NCBI RefSeq assembly: GCF_000403845.2 | Contig: NZ_KE159568.1 | Span: 944,796-1,008,795 of the forward strand | Source of the DNA: Eubacterium sp. 14-2 | GTDB taxonomy: Bacteria > Bacillota > Clostridia > Lachnospirales > Lachnospiraceae | Direction of reading: 5' to 3' | DNA: 64,000 nucleotides | Shown: positions 52,971 to 62,550 of the stretch, piece after piece | How positions within the stretch are numbered: position 1 is the first letter of the stretch | Layout: every line of letters starts with the position of its first letter | Program-made: the position numbers and the translations under genes | Notes under the pieces: generated by a model | Told to the model about the DNA's origin: nothing | The model's input: the letters and a program-made list of their open reading frames with translations, nothing else | Database searches by the model: none

Positions 52971-53136
52971 TTTCGATTACCTGCCTCTGTTTCTTTTGCA
53001 GGAGAAAATCACCAACCATTTCATAAAAACTTCTTTGTTCTTCCGTTTCAGCCTCCAGTACAAGCTGTAAAGTGTCTTCCGGCTGCAGTTTTTGTATATC
53101 TTCATAGATTTTTTCATATTTCTTAACATCGCACAT
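52948..53136 (-). CDS. Small antitoxin-like protein upstream of the zeta remnant
   Basis: A 62-residue helical acidic protein (MCDVKKYEKIYEDIQKLQPE, then DTLQLVLEAETEEQRSFYEM). Its gene runs into the zeta-like remnant, the position of the antitoxin in epsilon/zeta-type modules of Firmicutes. It may remain intact after decay of the toxin, or its end FMRY may reflect the same decay. Confidence 0.5.
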   Translation of the reverse strand: MCDVKKYEKIYEDIQKLQPEDTLQLVLEAETEEQRSFYEMVGDFLLQKKQRQVIERNLFMRY

Positions 53137-53201
53137 AACAGCACCTCATAGTTCGTATTACATTAAATTTATTATACCCCTAATCTCCTGAAAAGTTAAA
53201 T

Positions 53202-53229
53202 AAAAAACTCTGCAGGAAAACCTGCGGAG
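53202..53229 (-). terminator. Terminator at the head of cassette 2
   Basis: CTCTGCAGG (53208-53216) and CCTGCGGAG (53221-53229), minus-strand U-run after it. Together with the adjacent TCCATATTC it parallels the layout of the rpsI terminator at 53991-54023. Confidence 0.75.
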
Positions 53230-53265
53230 TCCATATTCTTGAATCTGTATAATTATTCTGCTTAT

Positions 53266-53335
53266 CTCTTGGATAGTTTCAAATGCCTAAAATACGGCAT
53301 TTTCAAGCAATTTGTCAGTTACTTGCCAGTTATCC
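53266..53335 (+). repeat. att-like repeat R3
   Basis: CTCTTGGATAGT with the arm AGTTACTTGCCAGTTATC exactly 45 bases after CTCTTG, preceded by CTGCTTAT. It separates the zeta-like and DUF2442 cassettes. Confidence 0.65.
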
Positions 53336-53382
53336 ATATGATTTCATATTATCACATACCCTCCGGTCAAATACTTCTTATA

Positions 53383-53658
53383 CTATGCAATGGCTTCCTG
53401 CACATGTGGCAATGCATATAATGTGTCCGGATCAATATCAAGACAGGTTGTATCATCCCAATTTCCACTGATATCCCATGCAAGTGTGTCGTTCATCACT
53501 GTACATCTATCCAAAAATATTTCTATTTCTTTTAAACAGCAAAACGCCCCTTTTTCAATCATCTGTGACATATCATAATTTACTATTTTTCCATCTTCAA
53601 AATATACATATACTGAATAATCCTGCATTGGAATAACCTGCACCACCTTTGGAAACAT
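53383..53658 (-). CDS. DUF2442 domain protein
   Basis: A 91-residue DUF2442 protein (MFPKVVQVIPMQDYSVYVYF, NDTLAWDISGNWDDTTCLDI, DPDTLYALP). DUF2442 proteins are usually encoded next to DUF4160 proteins and are listed as a putative toxin-antitoxin pair; the antitoxin role is the common suggestion for this member. It is 13 bases downstream of the DUF4160 gene. Confidence 0.85.
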   Translation of the reverse strand: MFPKVVQVIPMQDYSVYVYFEDGKIVNYDMSQMIEKGAFCCLKEIEIFLDRCTVMNDTLAWDISGNWDDTTCLDIDPDTLYALPHVQEAIA

Positions 53659-53671
53659 ACTATCACCTCCG

Positions 53672-53932
53672 TTACACTAATGGGTTAATTCTGTTCAACG
53701 GTTTTCCATCTTTTGATAATTCCCAATTTTGCATTAATTCATCCTGATGGAGAACACACCATGCCAAAATCAGCTTTAACTGCCTTGACGGTAATGCCCC
53801 CTTAATCACCCTTGCTTCGTCAATTCTAATAATTGCTTTATTTCCATTATATTCAGCATGAAAATGCGGCGGGTTATGATCGTCATAATACATTGTAACT
53901 CGTATTCCGTAAAACAATGATATTTCTGGCAT
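53672..53932 (-). CDS. DUF4160 domain protein
   Basis: An 86-residue DUF4160 protein (MPEISLFYGIRVTMYYDDHN, PPHFHAEYNGNKAIIRIDEA). The Y-x-D-D-H-x-P-P-H-F-H-A motif is the family hallmark and could bind metal. First gene of a two-gene cassette with DUF2442. It is a probable toxin-antitoxin component, with no proven activity known to me. Confidence 0.85.
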   Translation of the reverse strand: MPEISLFYGIRVTMYYDDHNPPHFHAEYNGNKAIIRIDEARVIKGALPSRQLKLILAWCVLHQDELMQNWELSKDGKPLNRINPLV

Positions 53933-53990
53933 TACTTAATTCCTCCATTCTTTTTCGATTCAATATAAGTATATCATAATCAGTCTCGCG

Positions 53991-54023
53991 AAAAAACCCA
54001 CAAACAAAATCTGTCTGTGGGTT
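53991..54023 (-). terminator. Terminator of rplM-rpsI
   Basis: AACCCACA (53995-54002) and TGTGGGTT (54016-54023) on the minus strand, followed by TTTTTTCGCG. Confidence 0.75.
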
Positions 54024-54065
54024 CCATATTTCCTGCTTGCAAATAACTGCTTATCTCAAGAGAAA

Positions 54066-54458
54066 TTATCTCTTACTGAACTGCGGAGCACGACGTGCTG
54101 CTTTGAGGCCGTATTTCTTTCTCTCCTTCATTCTCGGATCACGAGTCAGAAATCCTGCAGATTTCAGGATCGGTCTGTAGTCTGCATCTGCCTGCAGAAG
54201 AGCTCTGGAAATACCATGACGGATGGCGCCTGCCTGACCGGTATATCCGCCGCCTTTTACATTTACCTGAATGTCAAATTTATCAACCGTATCTGTTGCC
54301 ACCAGAGGCTGGCGTACAATAACCTTCAGGGTTTCCAGACCCAGATACTCATCAATATCTCTTTTATTAATCGTAACTTTGCCGGTTCCCGGTACCAGGT
54401 ATACTCTGGCAATTGATTTTTTTCTTCTTCCTGTTCCGTAATACTTTGTATCAGCCAT
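54066..54458 (-). CDS. rpsI: 30S ribosomal protein S9
   Basis: A 130-residue S9 with the family ends [20 protein letters not shown] and [10 protein letters not shown]. It is complete. Its last codons, CTCTTACTGAAC on the plus strand at 54070-54081, resemble the core of the three att-like repeats to the left, so the 3' end of rpsI appears to be the integration site of the cassette array. Stop and reading frame are preserved. Confidence 0.98.
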   Translation of the reverse strand: MADTKYYGTGRRKKSIARVYLVPGTGKVTINKRDIDEYLGLETLKVIVRQPLVATDTVDKFDIQVNVKGGGYTGQAGAIRHGISRALLQADADYRPILKSAGFLTRDPRMKERKKYGLKAARRAPQFSKR

Positions 54459-54475
54459 CTTTTTCTACCTCCTGA

Positions 54476-54904
54476 TTAAAATGTTAATGCTTCTGGTTTC
54501 TGAGCCTGATGTTTGTGTTCCGGTCCTGCGTAGACAAATAATTTCTTATACATCTGTCTTCCCAAAGGTCCTTTCGGAAGCATTCCCTTCACAGCAAGTT
54601 CGATGACTCTTTCCGGTTTGTCTGCTAACATCTCTTTTAATGTGGTTTCTTTCATTCCACCCACATACTCGGAGTGATGGTAATAAATCTTCTGGGCTAA
54701 TTTTTTACCGGTTACTTTCACCTTGTCTGCATTGACAACGACTACATAGTCCCCGGTGTCCATATGGGGAGTAAAGATGGGTTTGTGTTTTCCTCTTAAT
54801 ACTCTCGCTACTTCTGATGCCAAACGTCCCAGTGTCTTTCCTTCAGCATCAACTACATACCATTTTCTTTCAATTGTTGCCGGGCTGGCCATAAAAGTTT
54901 TCAT
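54476..54904 (-). CDS. rplM: 50S ribosomal protein L13
   Basis: A 142-residue L13 ([57 protein letters not shown]). It is the first gene of the rplM-rpsI operon, with AGGAGGTAA before the ATG and a promoter at 55079-55107 that gives a leader of about 165 bases. Confidence 0.98.
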   Translation of the reverse strand: MKTFMASPATIERKWYVVDAEGKTLGRLASEVARVLRGKHKPIFTPHMDTGDYVVVVNADKVKVTGKKLAQKIYYHHSEYVGGMKETTLKEMLADKPERVIELAVKGMLPKGPLGRQMYKKLFVYAGPEHKHQAQKPEALTF

Positions 54905-55072
54905 CGAATGTTACCTCCTGGAATTTTACAATGTTACTCTGATATCCGGATGCCGTCCGAAATTATAAGAAATTCATCCGAACTATCCTTTTCACACCAT
55001 TTACATTTTTCTTTGTACATCAAAGCAAAAACGCTTCGCCGGAGAAAGGCTTGCATTTCTCACTTGCCATAC
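54905..55072 (-). promoter_or_regulatory. Long leader of rplM-rpsI, possible L13 autoregulatory RNA
   Basis: Between the promoter and the rplM ATG there are about 165 untranslated bases containing a GGATG/CATCC pairing and a GTAAC repeat near the ribosome binding site. Firmicutes have L13 leaders bound by L13; I cannot match the consensus by eye, so this stays a candidate. Confidence 0.4.
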
Positions 55073-55078
55073 TGTCTC

Positions 55079-55107
55079 ATTATATTACAGAGCTTTTCCG
55101 GTGTCAA
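55079..55107 (-). promoter_or_regulatory. Promoter of rplM-rpsI
   Basis: Minus strand TTGACA (55102-55107), 17 bases, TATAAT (55079-55084): full consensus. Confidence 0.85.
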
Positions 55108-55213
55108 TTCCTTTTTGGAATTTCTATTCCGGAATTACAGCAGTCCGGCCTGTATTCCGTGCACATTCACGGTAGATGGTTCGTGCAGACACAGGCCATG
55201 GCTGAACTGTTAT

Positions 55214-56899
55214 CTAAAATTTTCCCACCTTAAACTGCCGGATCAGATCCCGCAGAGATTCCGCCTGAGCAGTCATTTCATGACTGGAAGAGGCACATTC
55301 TTCAGAAGTTTCCGAATTTATCTGAACCACATGGTTAATCTGATCCACACCATGGTTAATCTGATCCACTGCACTGGCCTGCTCTTTTGAAGCCTCTGCA
55401 ATCAGATTCACTTTCCGGATAATGGTCCGGGCCCCCTGCACTACATGCTGGAGCTGCTCTGCCGTCTCGTTGGCTGTGTCCATTCCGCTCTTAACTGCAC
55501 GCACGGATTCTTCAATCAGTGCTGTGGATTCGGTGGCTGCCTCCGCACTCTGAGCTGCCAGAAGAGATACCTGGTCAGCAACCACTGCAAATCCTTTTCC
55601 GGCTTCTCCTGCCCGTGCCGCTTCGATAGAAGCATTTAAAGCCAGCAGATTGGTCTGGCTTGCAATCTCATTGATGGTTGCAATGATTTTACTGATTTCA
55701 TCGGAAGATTCTCCGATACGGTTCATGGATTCCACCATTTCCTGCATCTTTCCATTGCTGTGTTCCAGTTCCTGCCCCACCTGCTGCACTTCCCTGCTGA
55801 TATCAATGGCTTCCTTTGCATTTCGGTCAATCTGACCGGAAACATTCTCAATAGTAGCGGAAAGTTCCTGGGTAACGCCTGCCTGCTCGGAAGCGCCTTC
55901 TGCCAGATCTGTGGAATTTACCGAAATTCTCTCAGAAGCTATTGTCACCTGATTTGCCACAGACTGGACATTTTTCACCATATCGGCCATATTTTTTTCA
56001 AAATGCATAAAGGAATCTTCAATTCCCATAAAATCCCCACGATACTCCACATTGGCCTGTACGTCAAAATTTCCCTGGGAAAATTCTTTCATGGCCCGGT
56101 CAATATCCTCCACATAATCCCAGAGCCTTCCGATTGAACTTCTCAGAGCATGGGCCAGTTTACCGATTTCATCATCATTTCTGTATGTAATTTCCGTGTG
56201 AAGATTTCCTCTGGACAGATCAATGGCTGCTCCTTCAATTTCTTTCAGAGGCACCACAATGGTATCCACAATCCGATTTCCCACTTTCATGGCTGTAAAA
56301 ACAGCAAGGCCCAGGATCAGCACCATAATCACAATAACCAACACAATGGTTCCCTTGACTGTGCTTATGGATGCTTCTTTCTGCAGATTGGTGGCGGCAT
56401 CAATCTCTTTCGCAATTTCCACCGCCTCCCGGAGCATGGGGGTACATTCTGATACAATCAGTCTGATTCCTTCTTCTTTGTTTCCCGCCTCCAGCTCTCC
56501 TATAATACGGTCGCCCATTTCCATCCAGCTGTGAATGGCGTCCTCATACTCCTGATTTAACTGGCTGTGAATAGCGTCTGATGCTTTCAGGTCCTTCAGC
56601 GCCTCTTCAATCGCTGACATTCCTTCCTGCACATTTCCTTTGTATTCCTTAAACAATTCCGGATCATCGCTTAATGCCATTTCCCGAATATATCTTGCAG
56701 AAGTATTTGTCTCAATTCTGCAGTTTTTCACCGCAGTATCGGCGGCCTGGTCTCTATTAATATAAGAATTCATTTTTCCCTGCACAAGGAAAAGCCCCAC
56801 AATGGCGCAGACTGTAATGACCACCATCAGACCGATCACCATACTGTACCCATATTGCAGTCTTTCCTTTATCTTCATCTTATCCATCTTCTTTAGCAT
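55214..56899 (-). CDS. Methyl-accepting chemotaxis protein
   Basis: A 561-residue receptor: first membrane helix near residues 18-40, a periplasmic-type four-helix bundle, second helix ([20 protein letters not shown]), HAMP, and a signalling domain with the conserved tip [27 protein letters not shown] before the ATG at 56899 sets the start. A short in-frame duplication gives [17 protein letters not shown] near the C-terminus. It lies between truA and rplM, which are usually neighbours, so it is an insertion into that cluster. No flagellar or che genes are in the window. Confidence 0.94.
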   Translation of the reverse strand: MLKKMDKMKIKERLQYGYSMVIGLMVVITVCAIVGLFLVQGKMNSYINRDQAADTAVKNCRIETNTSARYIREMALSDDPELFKEYKGNVQEGMSAIEEALKDLKASDAIHSQLNQEYEDAIHSWMEMGDRIIGELEAGNKEEGIRLIVSECTPMLREAVEIAKEIDAATNLQKEASISTVKGTIVLVIVIMVLILGLAVFTAMKVGNRIVDTIVVPLKEIEGAAIDLSRGNLHTEITYRNDDEIGKLAHALRSSIGRLWDYVEDIDRAMKEFSQGNFDVQANVEYRGDFMGIEDSFMHFEKNMADMVKNVQSVANQVTIASERISVNSTDLAEGASEQAGVTQELSATIENVSGQIDRNAKEAIDISREVQQVGQELEHSNGKMQEMVESMNRIGESSDEISKIIATINEIASQTNLLALNASIEAARAGEAGKGFAVVADQVSLLAAQSAEAATESTALIEESVRAVKSGMDTANETAEQLQHVVQGARTIIRKVNLIAEASKEQASAVDQINHGVDQINHVVQINSETSEECASSSHEMTAQAESLRDLIRQFKVGKF

Positions 56900-56992
56900 G
56901 CAGTTTACGCTCCTTTCTTTTTCGGCATTCTCTGCCGGATCTGATTTTCCTGACGGACAGTACACGATTATAAAAATTATATCTGGATATAT

Positions 56993-57775
56993 TTAAAATT
57001 TCAACCGTTTTTTTTCCAATTCTGCGGAAATTTCATTCTTATATAAAATGCCTGTCATGGTAAGTCCATGGGCCGGTGCGGTGGGCCCTGCCAGTCTCCG
57101 GTCTTTCCCTTCCAGTATCCCTGGCATGTCCTCCGGATCCAGCTCCCCGCTCCCTGCGCAAATCAGTGTTCCTGCAATAATTCTTACCATATTATAGAGA
57201 AAGCCTGTTCCGATTACCCGGATGGTGATAATATCCTCCGGAGATTTTCTCACCTCACAGGACAGAATCCGGCGTACCGTATGTTCCACATCTGTTTTCA
57301 CAGAACAGAAACTTTTAAAATCATGTTCTCCCACCAGATAATCTGCTGCCTGCTGCATTTTCTTCACATCCAGATTGCGGTAACAGAAATAAGTATCCCG
57401 GCGCAGGGTGGGCATCGGGATTTTTCGGTTTAATATTCTGTATTCATATGTTTTCTCACTGTAACAGCGGCGGGGATGGAAATCCTCTTCCACCTGACAG
57501 GAGCTTTGTACCACAATGTCCTCCGGCAGCCTCTGGTTCAGTGCAAGGCAGATTTTATCGGCGGGAATCCTGGTTTCCGTATCGAACACAGCCACATTTC
57601 CCAGAGAATGTACCCCGGAATCCGTCCGGCTGGCTCCAGTCACCTGAATATCCTCTCCCAGAAGTTCTGAAAGACTGCGGTTTAACACTTCTTCTATGGT
57701 AATTCCGCTGGGCTGTACCTGCCAGCCGCAGTAATCTGTGCCGTCATAGGCAACCACAAGTTTTATCCGTTTCAC
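56993..57775 (-). CDS. truA: tRNA pseudouridine(38-40) synthase
   Basis: A 260-residue TruA: VAYDGTDYCGWQVQP, the catalytic Asp in GASRTDSGVHSLGNVA, and FLYNMVRIIAGTL. It converts U38-40 of tRNA anticodon stems to pseudouridine. Last gene of the eight-gene operon; 56 bases separate it from ecfT. Confidence 0.97.
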   Translation of the reverse strand: MKRIKLVVAYDGTDYCGWQVQPSGITIEEVLNRSLSELLGEDIQVTGASRTDSGVHSLGNVAVFDTETRIPADKICLALNQRLPEDIVVQSSCQVEEDFHPRRCYSEKTYEYRILNRKIPMPTLRRDTYFCYRNLDVKKMQQAADYLVGEHDFKSFCSVKTDVEHTVRRILSCEVRKSPEDIITIRVIGTGFLYNMVRIIAGTLICAGSGELDPEDMPGILEGKDRRLAGPTAPAHGLTMTGILYKNEISAELEKKRLKF

Positions 57776-57831
57776 AATATTTCTCCTGCTGATCAGAAAT
57801 TCCGATTCTCTGACTCTTATTCCTTTATGGT

Positions 57832-58632
57832 TTATAACAGTATCCGCAGCAAAATGACACCTGTAAAATATCCTGCAATCACCAGGTAAGCAGCACCGTC
57901 TCTGCCCGTATATTTTAAAGGATTCATTTTTGTCCGTCCTTCCCCGCCCTGATAACAGCGGGCCTCCATGGCCAGTGCAAGATCGTTTGCCCGCCGGAAT
58001 GCAGAAATAAACAGCGGCACCAGTAAAGGCACCATGGCCTTTATCCGCCGGATAAGATTTCCGCTCTCAAAATCTGCGCCTCTGGCAAGCTGCGCTTTCA
58101 TAATTTTGTCTGTTTCTTCAATCAGAACAGGAATAAACCGCAGAGCAATGGACATAATCATGGCAATTTCATGTACGGGAATTCTGATTTTATTCAAAGG
58201 CCTCAAAGCCTTTTCCAGTCCGTCCGTCAGCTGATTGGGCGTGGTGGTCAGTGTCAGCACAGAGCTTCCCAGAATCAGAAAGCTCAGGCGGACTACCATA
58301 AATCCTGCGCTTTTCAACCCTTCCTCTGTAATGCGGAATATCCAGAAAGACACCACAGGCTCTCCCGGCGTCCGAAACAGATTGAACATTGCTGTCATAA
58401 TCAGAATCACCCAGATTGCCTTCAGGCCCTTTACCATATACCGGAAAGGCACATGGGACAGCCAGACCAGGGCAATCAGGCCCAGTGTAACTGCCGCAAG
58501 TCCCGCCGGCCCGCGAAACAGAAACAGGGACAGCACATAGATCAGCGTCCCCATCAGCTTCACTCTGGGGTCCAGACTGTGCAGAAGGGATTTGGAAGGA
58601 TAATATTGTCCGATGGTAATATCTCTAATCAT
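57832..58632 (-). CDS. ecfT: ECF transporter transmembrane protein EcfT
   Basis: A 266-residue integral membrane protein with the EcfT coupling helices AQLARGADFES and LALAMEARCYQGGEGRT, which contact the two ATPases. It forms the energising module of ECF vitamin transporters with EcfA1 and EcfA2; the substrate-binding S components are encoded elsewhere. Overlaps ecfA2 by four bases. Confidence 0.95.
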   Translation of the reverse strand: MIRDITIGQYYPSKSLLHSLDPRVKLMGTLIYVLSLFLFRGPAGLAAVTLGLIALVWLSHVPFRYMVKGLKAIWVILIMTAMFNLFRTPGEPVVSFWIFRITEEGLKSAGFMVVRLSFLILGSSVLTLTTTPNQLTDGLEKALRPLNKIRIPVHEIAMIMSIALRFIPVLIEETDKIMKAQLARGADFESGNLIRRIKAMVPLLVPLFISAFRRANDLALAMEARCYQGGEGRTKMNPLKYTGRDGAAYLVIAGYFTGVILLRILL

Positions 58633-59531
58633 AATTTTTTCTCATTATCTTTCAGAAAGTTTTCCTGTGATATTCTCTGCTGCTTTCCGGCCAGGACCTG
58701 CAAAATGGAATCCTTCGCCTCCTCAACTGTGATGGCGTCCGCATTTACCGGCAGGCCCCGTTCCTGCAGCTGGTGCATCAGATATGTGACCTGAGGAGCC
58801 CCAAGGCCCACTGCTTCCAGTTCCCGGTAATGGCGGAACACCTCCTGAGGCGTACCGTCAAACAGAATGCTCCCCTGATTCATAACAATCATCCGGCTTA
58901 CATAATTTGCCACATCTTCCATACTGTGGGACACCAGGATAATTGTCATATTCAGTTCCCGGTGCATGGCTGCCACCTGGTCCAGTATCTCATCCCGACC
59001 TTTTGGATCCAGCCCGGCTGTGGGTTCGTCCAGTATCAGCACCTCCGGTTTCATGGCCAGGACTCCGGCAATGGCCGCCCGGCGCTTCTGGCCCCCGGAA
59101 AGTTCAAAGGGAGAACGATACCAGTATTCTTCTTCCAGCCCCGCACTGCGCAGAGCTGTAAATGCCCGGAGTTCTGCCTCCTTGGAAGATAGTCCAAGAT
59201 TTTTGGGGCCAAAGCACACATCTGCAAACACTGTACTCTCGAACAGCTGATGTTCCGGATACTGAAAAACCAGCCCTACTTTCCCGCGCAGTTCTTTCCG
59301 GTCATAATCTTCCTCGCAGATGTCCCTTCCATTATAGTAAATCCCTCCGGAGGTGGCCCGCAGAAGTCCGTTCAAATGCTGAATCAGAGTGGATTTCCCG
59401 GAGCCGGTATGTCCAACCAGCCCGATAAACTCACCATCCTGAATTTTCAGATTGATGTTATTCAGAGCCTGCATTTCGTATGCGGTCTTCTGGCTGTACA
59501 CATAATTGACTTTATCTAATATAATTGACAT
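58629..59531 (-). CDS. ecfA2: ECF transporter ATPase EcfA2
   Basis: A 300-residue ABC ATPase: Walker [17 protein letters not shown], signature [17 protein letters not shown], Walker [15 protein letters not shown]-loop VSHSMEDV. Pairs with EcfA1; the two genes overlap by 16 bases. Its position as second ATPase and its sequence fit EcfA2. Confidence 0.95.
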   Translation of the reverse strand: MSIILDKVNYVYSQKTAYEMQALNNINLKIQDGEFIGLVGHTGSGKSTLIQHLNGLLRATSGGIYYNGRDICEEDYDRKELRGKVGLVFQYPEHQLFESTVFADVCFGPKNLGLSSKEAELRAFTALRSAGLEEEYWYRSPFELSGGQKRRAAIAGVLAMKPEVLILDEPTAGLDPKGRDEILDQVAAMHRELNMTIILVSHSMEDVANYVSRMIVMNQGSILFDGTPQEVFRHYRELEAVGLGAPQVTYLMHQLQERGLPVNADAITVEEAKDSILQVLAGKQQRISQENFLKDNEKKL

Positions 59532-60367
59532 AATGCTTCCACCAGCTCCTGTCCTGTGAGAATCCCTTCCGGCACCTGCAGTCCGGCTTTCCGCAGTTCA
59601 TACGCCAGCAGCGTAATCTGAGGCACGTCCAGACGGCAGGATTTCAGGGTATCCACCTGAGAAAAAATCTCACGGGGCGTTCCCTGCATCACAACTTTTC
59701 CACGATCCATCACATACACTTTATGGGCACGGATCACCTCTTCCATATAGTGGGTAATCAGAATCACCGTTATCCCCTTTTCCCGGTTCAGCCGCTCCAC
59801 GGCATTCATCACTTCTTTTCTTCCGTTGGGATCCAGCATGGCTGTAGGCTCATCCAGTACAATGCATTTTGGCTCCATGGCCATGACTCCTGCAATAGCC
59901 ACCCTCTGTTTCTGGCCCCCGGAAAGTTTATTGGGAGAATGCTTCCGGTAAGAGAGCATCCCTGTGGAATGAAGGCTGCTCTCCACCCGGTTTCGGATTT
60001 CTTCGGAAGGAACCCCCAGATTTTCCGGTCCAAAAGCCACGTCTTCTTCCACCACGCTGGCAACCATCTGATTATCAGGATTCTGAAATACCATTCCGGC
60101 ACTCCGGCGGATTTCCCACAGATACTGTTCATCCTGAGCATCCTTTCCGTCAATCCACAATGTCCCCTCTCCGGCTCGCAGCAGCACATTGAGATGTTTG
60201 GCCAGCGTGGATTTCCCTGATCCGTTATGTCCTAAAATGGCCACAAATTCCCCCTGTTTTATATCCAGATTCACACCGTCCAGAGCTGTGAGGATTCCCT
60301 CCACATTGCCTTCCTCGTCGCGCCTGATATATTCAAATATTAATTTTCTTGCTTCTATGAAATTCAT
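59516..60367 (-). CDS. ecfA1: ECF transporter ATPase EcfA1
   Basis: A 283-residue ABC ATPase: Walker [16 protein letters not shown], signature [17 protein letters not shown], Walker [15 protein letters not shown]-loop ITHYMEEV. Hydrolyses ATP to drive vitamin uptake with EcfA2 and EcfT. Starts three bases after the trmL stop. Confidence 0.95.
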   Translation of the reverse strand: MNFIEARKLIFEYIRRDEEGNVEGILTALDGVNLDIKQGEFVAILGHNGSGKSTLAKHLNVLLRAGEGTLWIDGKDAQDEQYLWEIRRSAGMVFQNPDNQMVASVVEEDVAFGPENLGVPSEEIRNRVESSLHSTGMLSYRKHSPNKLSGGQKQRVAIAGVMAMEPKCIVLDEPTAMLDPNGRKEVMNAVERLNREKGITVILITHYMEEVIRAHKVYVMDRGKVVMQGTPREIFSQVDTLKSCRLDVPQITLLAYELRKAGLQVPEGILTGQELVEALCQLY

Positions 60368-60370
60368 CGG

Positions 60371-60874
60371 TCACTCCTCCCAGCTCAGCCGGTGAAGCTC
60401 TCCCTGCAGCTTCAGACCGGCAAACCGGTTCTGCCGCAGCGCTTCATACAGAATAACTGCCGCGGAATTGGAGAGATTCAGGGAACGGGTTTCTCCCAGC
60501 ATGGGAATCCGCACACAGGTATCTTCGTATTCTTTCAAAATCTCCTCGGGAATTCCGGCGCTTTCTTTTCCGAACATAATATAACAGTCCGGCTCATAAC
60601 TGGCCTCTGTATAGACCTGGCGGCTTTTTGTGGTGGCCATGTAAATTCTGGCGCCCGGATTTTTCTGCAGAAAATCCTTCCAGTTCACATAGCGGGTCAC
60701 ATCCAGTTCCTTCCAGTAATCCATCCCTGACCGTCTGACCGCTTTTTCCGAAAGCTGGAAGCCCAGGGGTTCAATTAAGTGGAGTCTGGTGCCTGTAGCC
60801 ACGCAGGTACGCCCGATATTCCCCGTATTTGCCGGAATTTCCGGTTCATAAAGTACAAGATTCAGTCCCGCCAT
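60371..60874 (-). CDS. trmL: tRNA (cytidine/uridine-2'-O-)-methyltransferase TrmL
   Basis: A 167-residue SPOUT methyltransferase: PEIPANTGNIGRTCVATGTR, LHLIEPLGF, IMFGKESAGIPEEIL and LNLSNSAAVILYEALRQ, forming the knotted SAM site. Methylates the wobble base 34 of tRNA-Leu isoacceptors. Its start shares a base with the aminotransferase stop. Confidence 0.95.
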   Translation of the reverse strand: MAGLNLVLYEPEIPANTGNIGRTCVATGTRLHLIEPLGFQLSEKAVRRSGMDYWKELDVTRYVNWKDFLQKNPGARIYMATTKSRQVYTEASYEPDCYIMFGKESAGIPEEILKEYEDTCVRIPMLGETRSLNLSNSAAVILYEALRQNRFAGLKLQGELHRLSWEE

Positions 60875-62052
60875 TACTGTTTCCTCTCCCGCAGTTTTCG
60901 GATAAAAGATTCCATCCGATCCAGGGCTTCTTTCAGGCTTTCCAGAGAATAGGCGTAGGAAATTCTTAAAAATCCTTCTCCGCAGTCTCCAAAAGCAGTC
61001 CCTGGCACCACCACCACCTTTTCTTCCTGCAGCATTCTGGTGGCAAATTCTTCAGACGTCATGCCAAACTCCTGAATACATGGAAAAGCGTAAAAAGCAC
61101 CGTAAGGCTCAAAACACCGGAGCCCCATTTCCCGAAACCGGTGCATCAGATACCGGCGCCTTCCATTGTATTCCTCCCGCATGGCCGCCACATCTGCGTC
61201 TCCGTTCCGCACAGCGTCCACCGCCGCATACTGACTGGTGGTGGGAGCGCACATTATAGCGTACTGATGGATTTTCAGCATCTGCTCCAGTATGTTCCGG
61301 GGCGCACAGGCATAGCCCAGACGCCAGCCGGTCATGGCATAGGCTTTGGAAAATCCGTTAATCAGTACGGTACGCTCACGCATGCCTGGAAGAGAGGCTA
61401 TGGTCACATGGTCCTGTCCTTCCAGATATGTAAGTTCTCCGTAAATTTCATCACTCAGCACAAAAAGATCATGCTTTTTTATCACCTCGCTGATGGCTTC
61501 CAGATCTTCCCGTTCCATAATGGCTCCCGTGGGATTATTGGGAAAAGGAAGTACCAGCAGCTTTGTTCTCGGCGTAACAGCATCCTCCAGTTCCTGGGCT
61601 GTAAGCCGGAAATTATGTTCTTCTTTCAGATTGATAATAACCGGAACTCCATCGGCCAGCTTTGCACAGGGCCCATAGGAAACATAACTGGGCTGGGGCA
61701 CCAGAACCTCGTCTCCTGGATCCAGCATGGCACGCATGGCAATGTCTATGGCCTCGCTGCCGCCCACTGTTATCATCATTTCCGTATCATAGTCATAGGA
61801 AACCTGAAACCTCCGCTCCAGATATTTCGCGATTTCCATTTTCAGTTCCTTCAATCCCGCATTGGAAGTATAGGAAGTCCTTCCCTTTTCCAGAGAATAA
61901 ATTCCCTCATCCCGAATGTGCCAGGGGGTGTCAAAATCCGGTTCTCCCACCCCCAGAGAAATCACGTCTTCCATTTCTGCGGCAATATCGAAAAATTTCC
62001 GTATTCCGGAAAAAGGAATTTCCACAATGCGTTCTGATAAGGGATTTCTCAT
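60874..62052 (-). CDS. PLP-dependent class I/II aminotransferase
   Basis: A 392-residue fold-type I aminotransferase (SLGVGEPDFDTPWHIRDEGI, PFPNNPTGAIM, DEIYGELTY, PLP Lys in NGFSKAYAMTGWRLGYA). Typical of the aspartate/alanine/aromatic group; substrate is not fixed by sequence. It overlaps the Lrp gene by one base, so that Lrp probably controls it in response to amino acids. Confidence 0.93.
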   Translation of the reverse strand: MRNPLSERIVEIPFSGIRKFFDIAAEMEDVISLGVGEPDFDTPWHIRDEGIYSLEKGRTSYTSNAGLKELKMEIAKYLERRFQVSYDYDTEMMITVGGSEAIDIAMRAMLDPGDEVLVPQPSYVSYGPCAKLADGVPVIINLKEEHNFRLTAQELEDAVTPRTKLLVLPFPNNPTGAIMEREDLEAISEVIKKHDLFVLSDEIYGELTYLEGQDHVTIASLPGMRERTVLINGFSKAYAMTGWRLGYACAPRNILEQMLKIHQYAIMCAPTTSQYAAVDAVRNGDADVAAMREEYNGRRRYLMHRFREMGLRCFEPYGAFYAFPCIQEFGMTSEEFATRMLQEEKVVVVPGTAFGDCGEGFLRISYAYSLESLKEALDRMESFIRKLRERKQ

Positions 62053-62537
62053 TAGCTCACCAACATCCTTTCATCTTCCCTGGGTTTCGCAATTACCGTT
62101 CCGTGGTCTTTGTACTTTTTCAGAATAAAGTTGGTTTTGGTACTCAGTACGGATTCCAGGGGTGAAAGTTTATCAGATACAAACTGGGCCACCTCCCGCA
62201 GCGTCTTTCCTTCCAGGGTTACCAGCAGATCATAGCCGCCGGAAATCAGATATACTGCATTTACCTCCGGATAGTTGTACACCCGCTCGGCAATGCTGTC
62301 AAATCCTCTTCCCCTCTGGGGGGTTACCCGTACTTCTATCAGTGCGTTTACCTTTTCAATACTGGTTTTCTCCCAGTCAATCAGCGTGTGGTATCCGCAG
62401 ATAATCCGCTCTTCTTCCATGGCAGCCATTTCATTGGCCACAGCAGCTTCGTCCACTCCCAGCATAATGGCCAGCTCTTTTAAATCCACTCTGCTGTTTT
62501 TTTCTATAAAAGTCAGAATTTTCTCTCTCATTTCCAT
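62052..62537 (-). CDS. Lrp/AsnC family transcriptional regulator
   Basis: A 161-residue Lrp protein: N-terminal HTH (ILTFIEKNSRVDLKELAIML) and C-terminal RAM ligand-binding domain (ALIEVRVTPQRGRGFDSIAE, YLISGGYDLLVTLEGKTL). The ATG at 62537 follows GTAGGAAGGATGG. It lies directly before and overlaps the aminotransferase gene, a common pairing for amino-acid-responsive control. Confidence 0.93.
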   Translation of the reverse strand: MEMREKILTFIEKNSRVDLKELAIMLGVDEAAVANEMAAMEEERIICGYHTLIDWEKTSIEKVNALIEVRVTPQRGRGFDSIAERVYNYPEVNAVYLISGGYDLLVTLEGKTLREVAQFVSDKLSPLESVLSTKTNFILKKYKDHGTVIAKPREDERMLVS

Positions 62538-62550
62538 ACTTCCATCCTTC

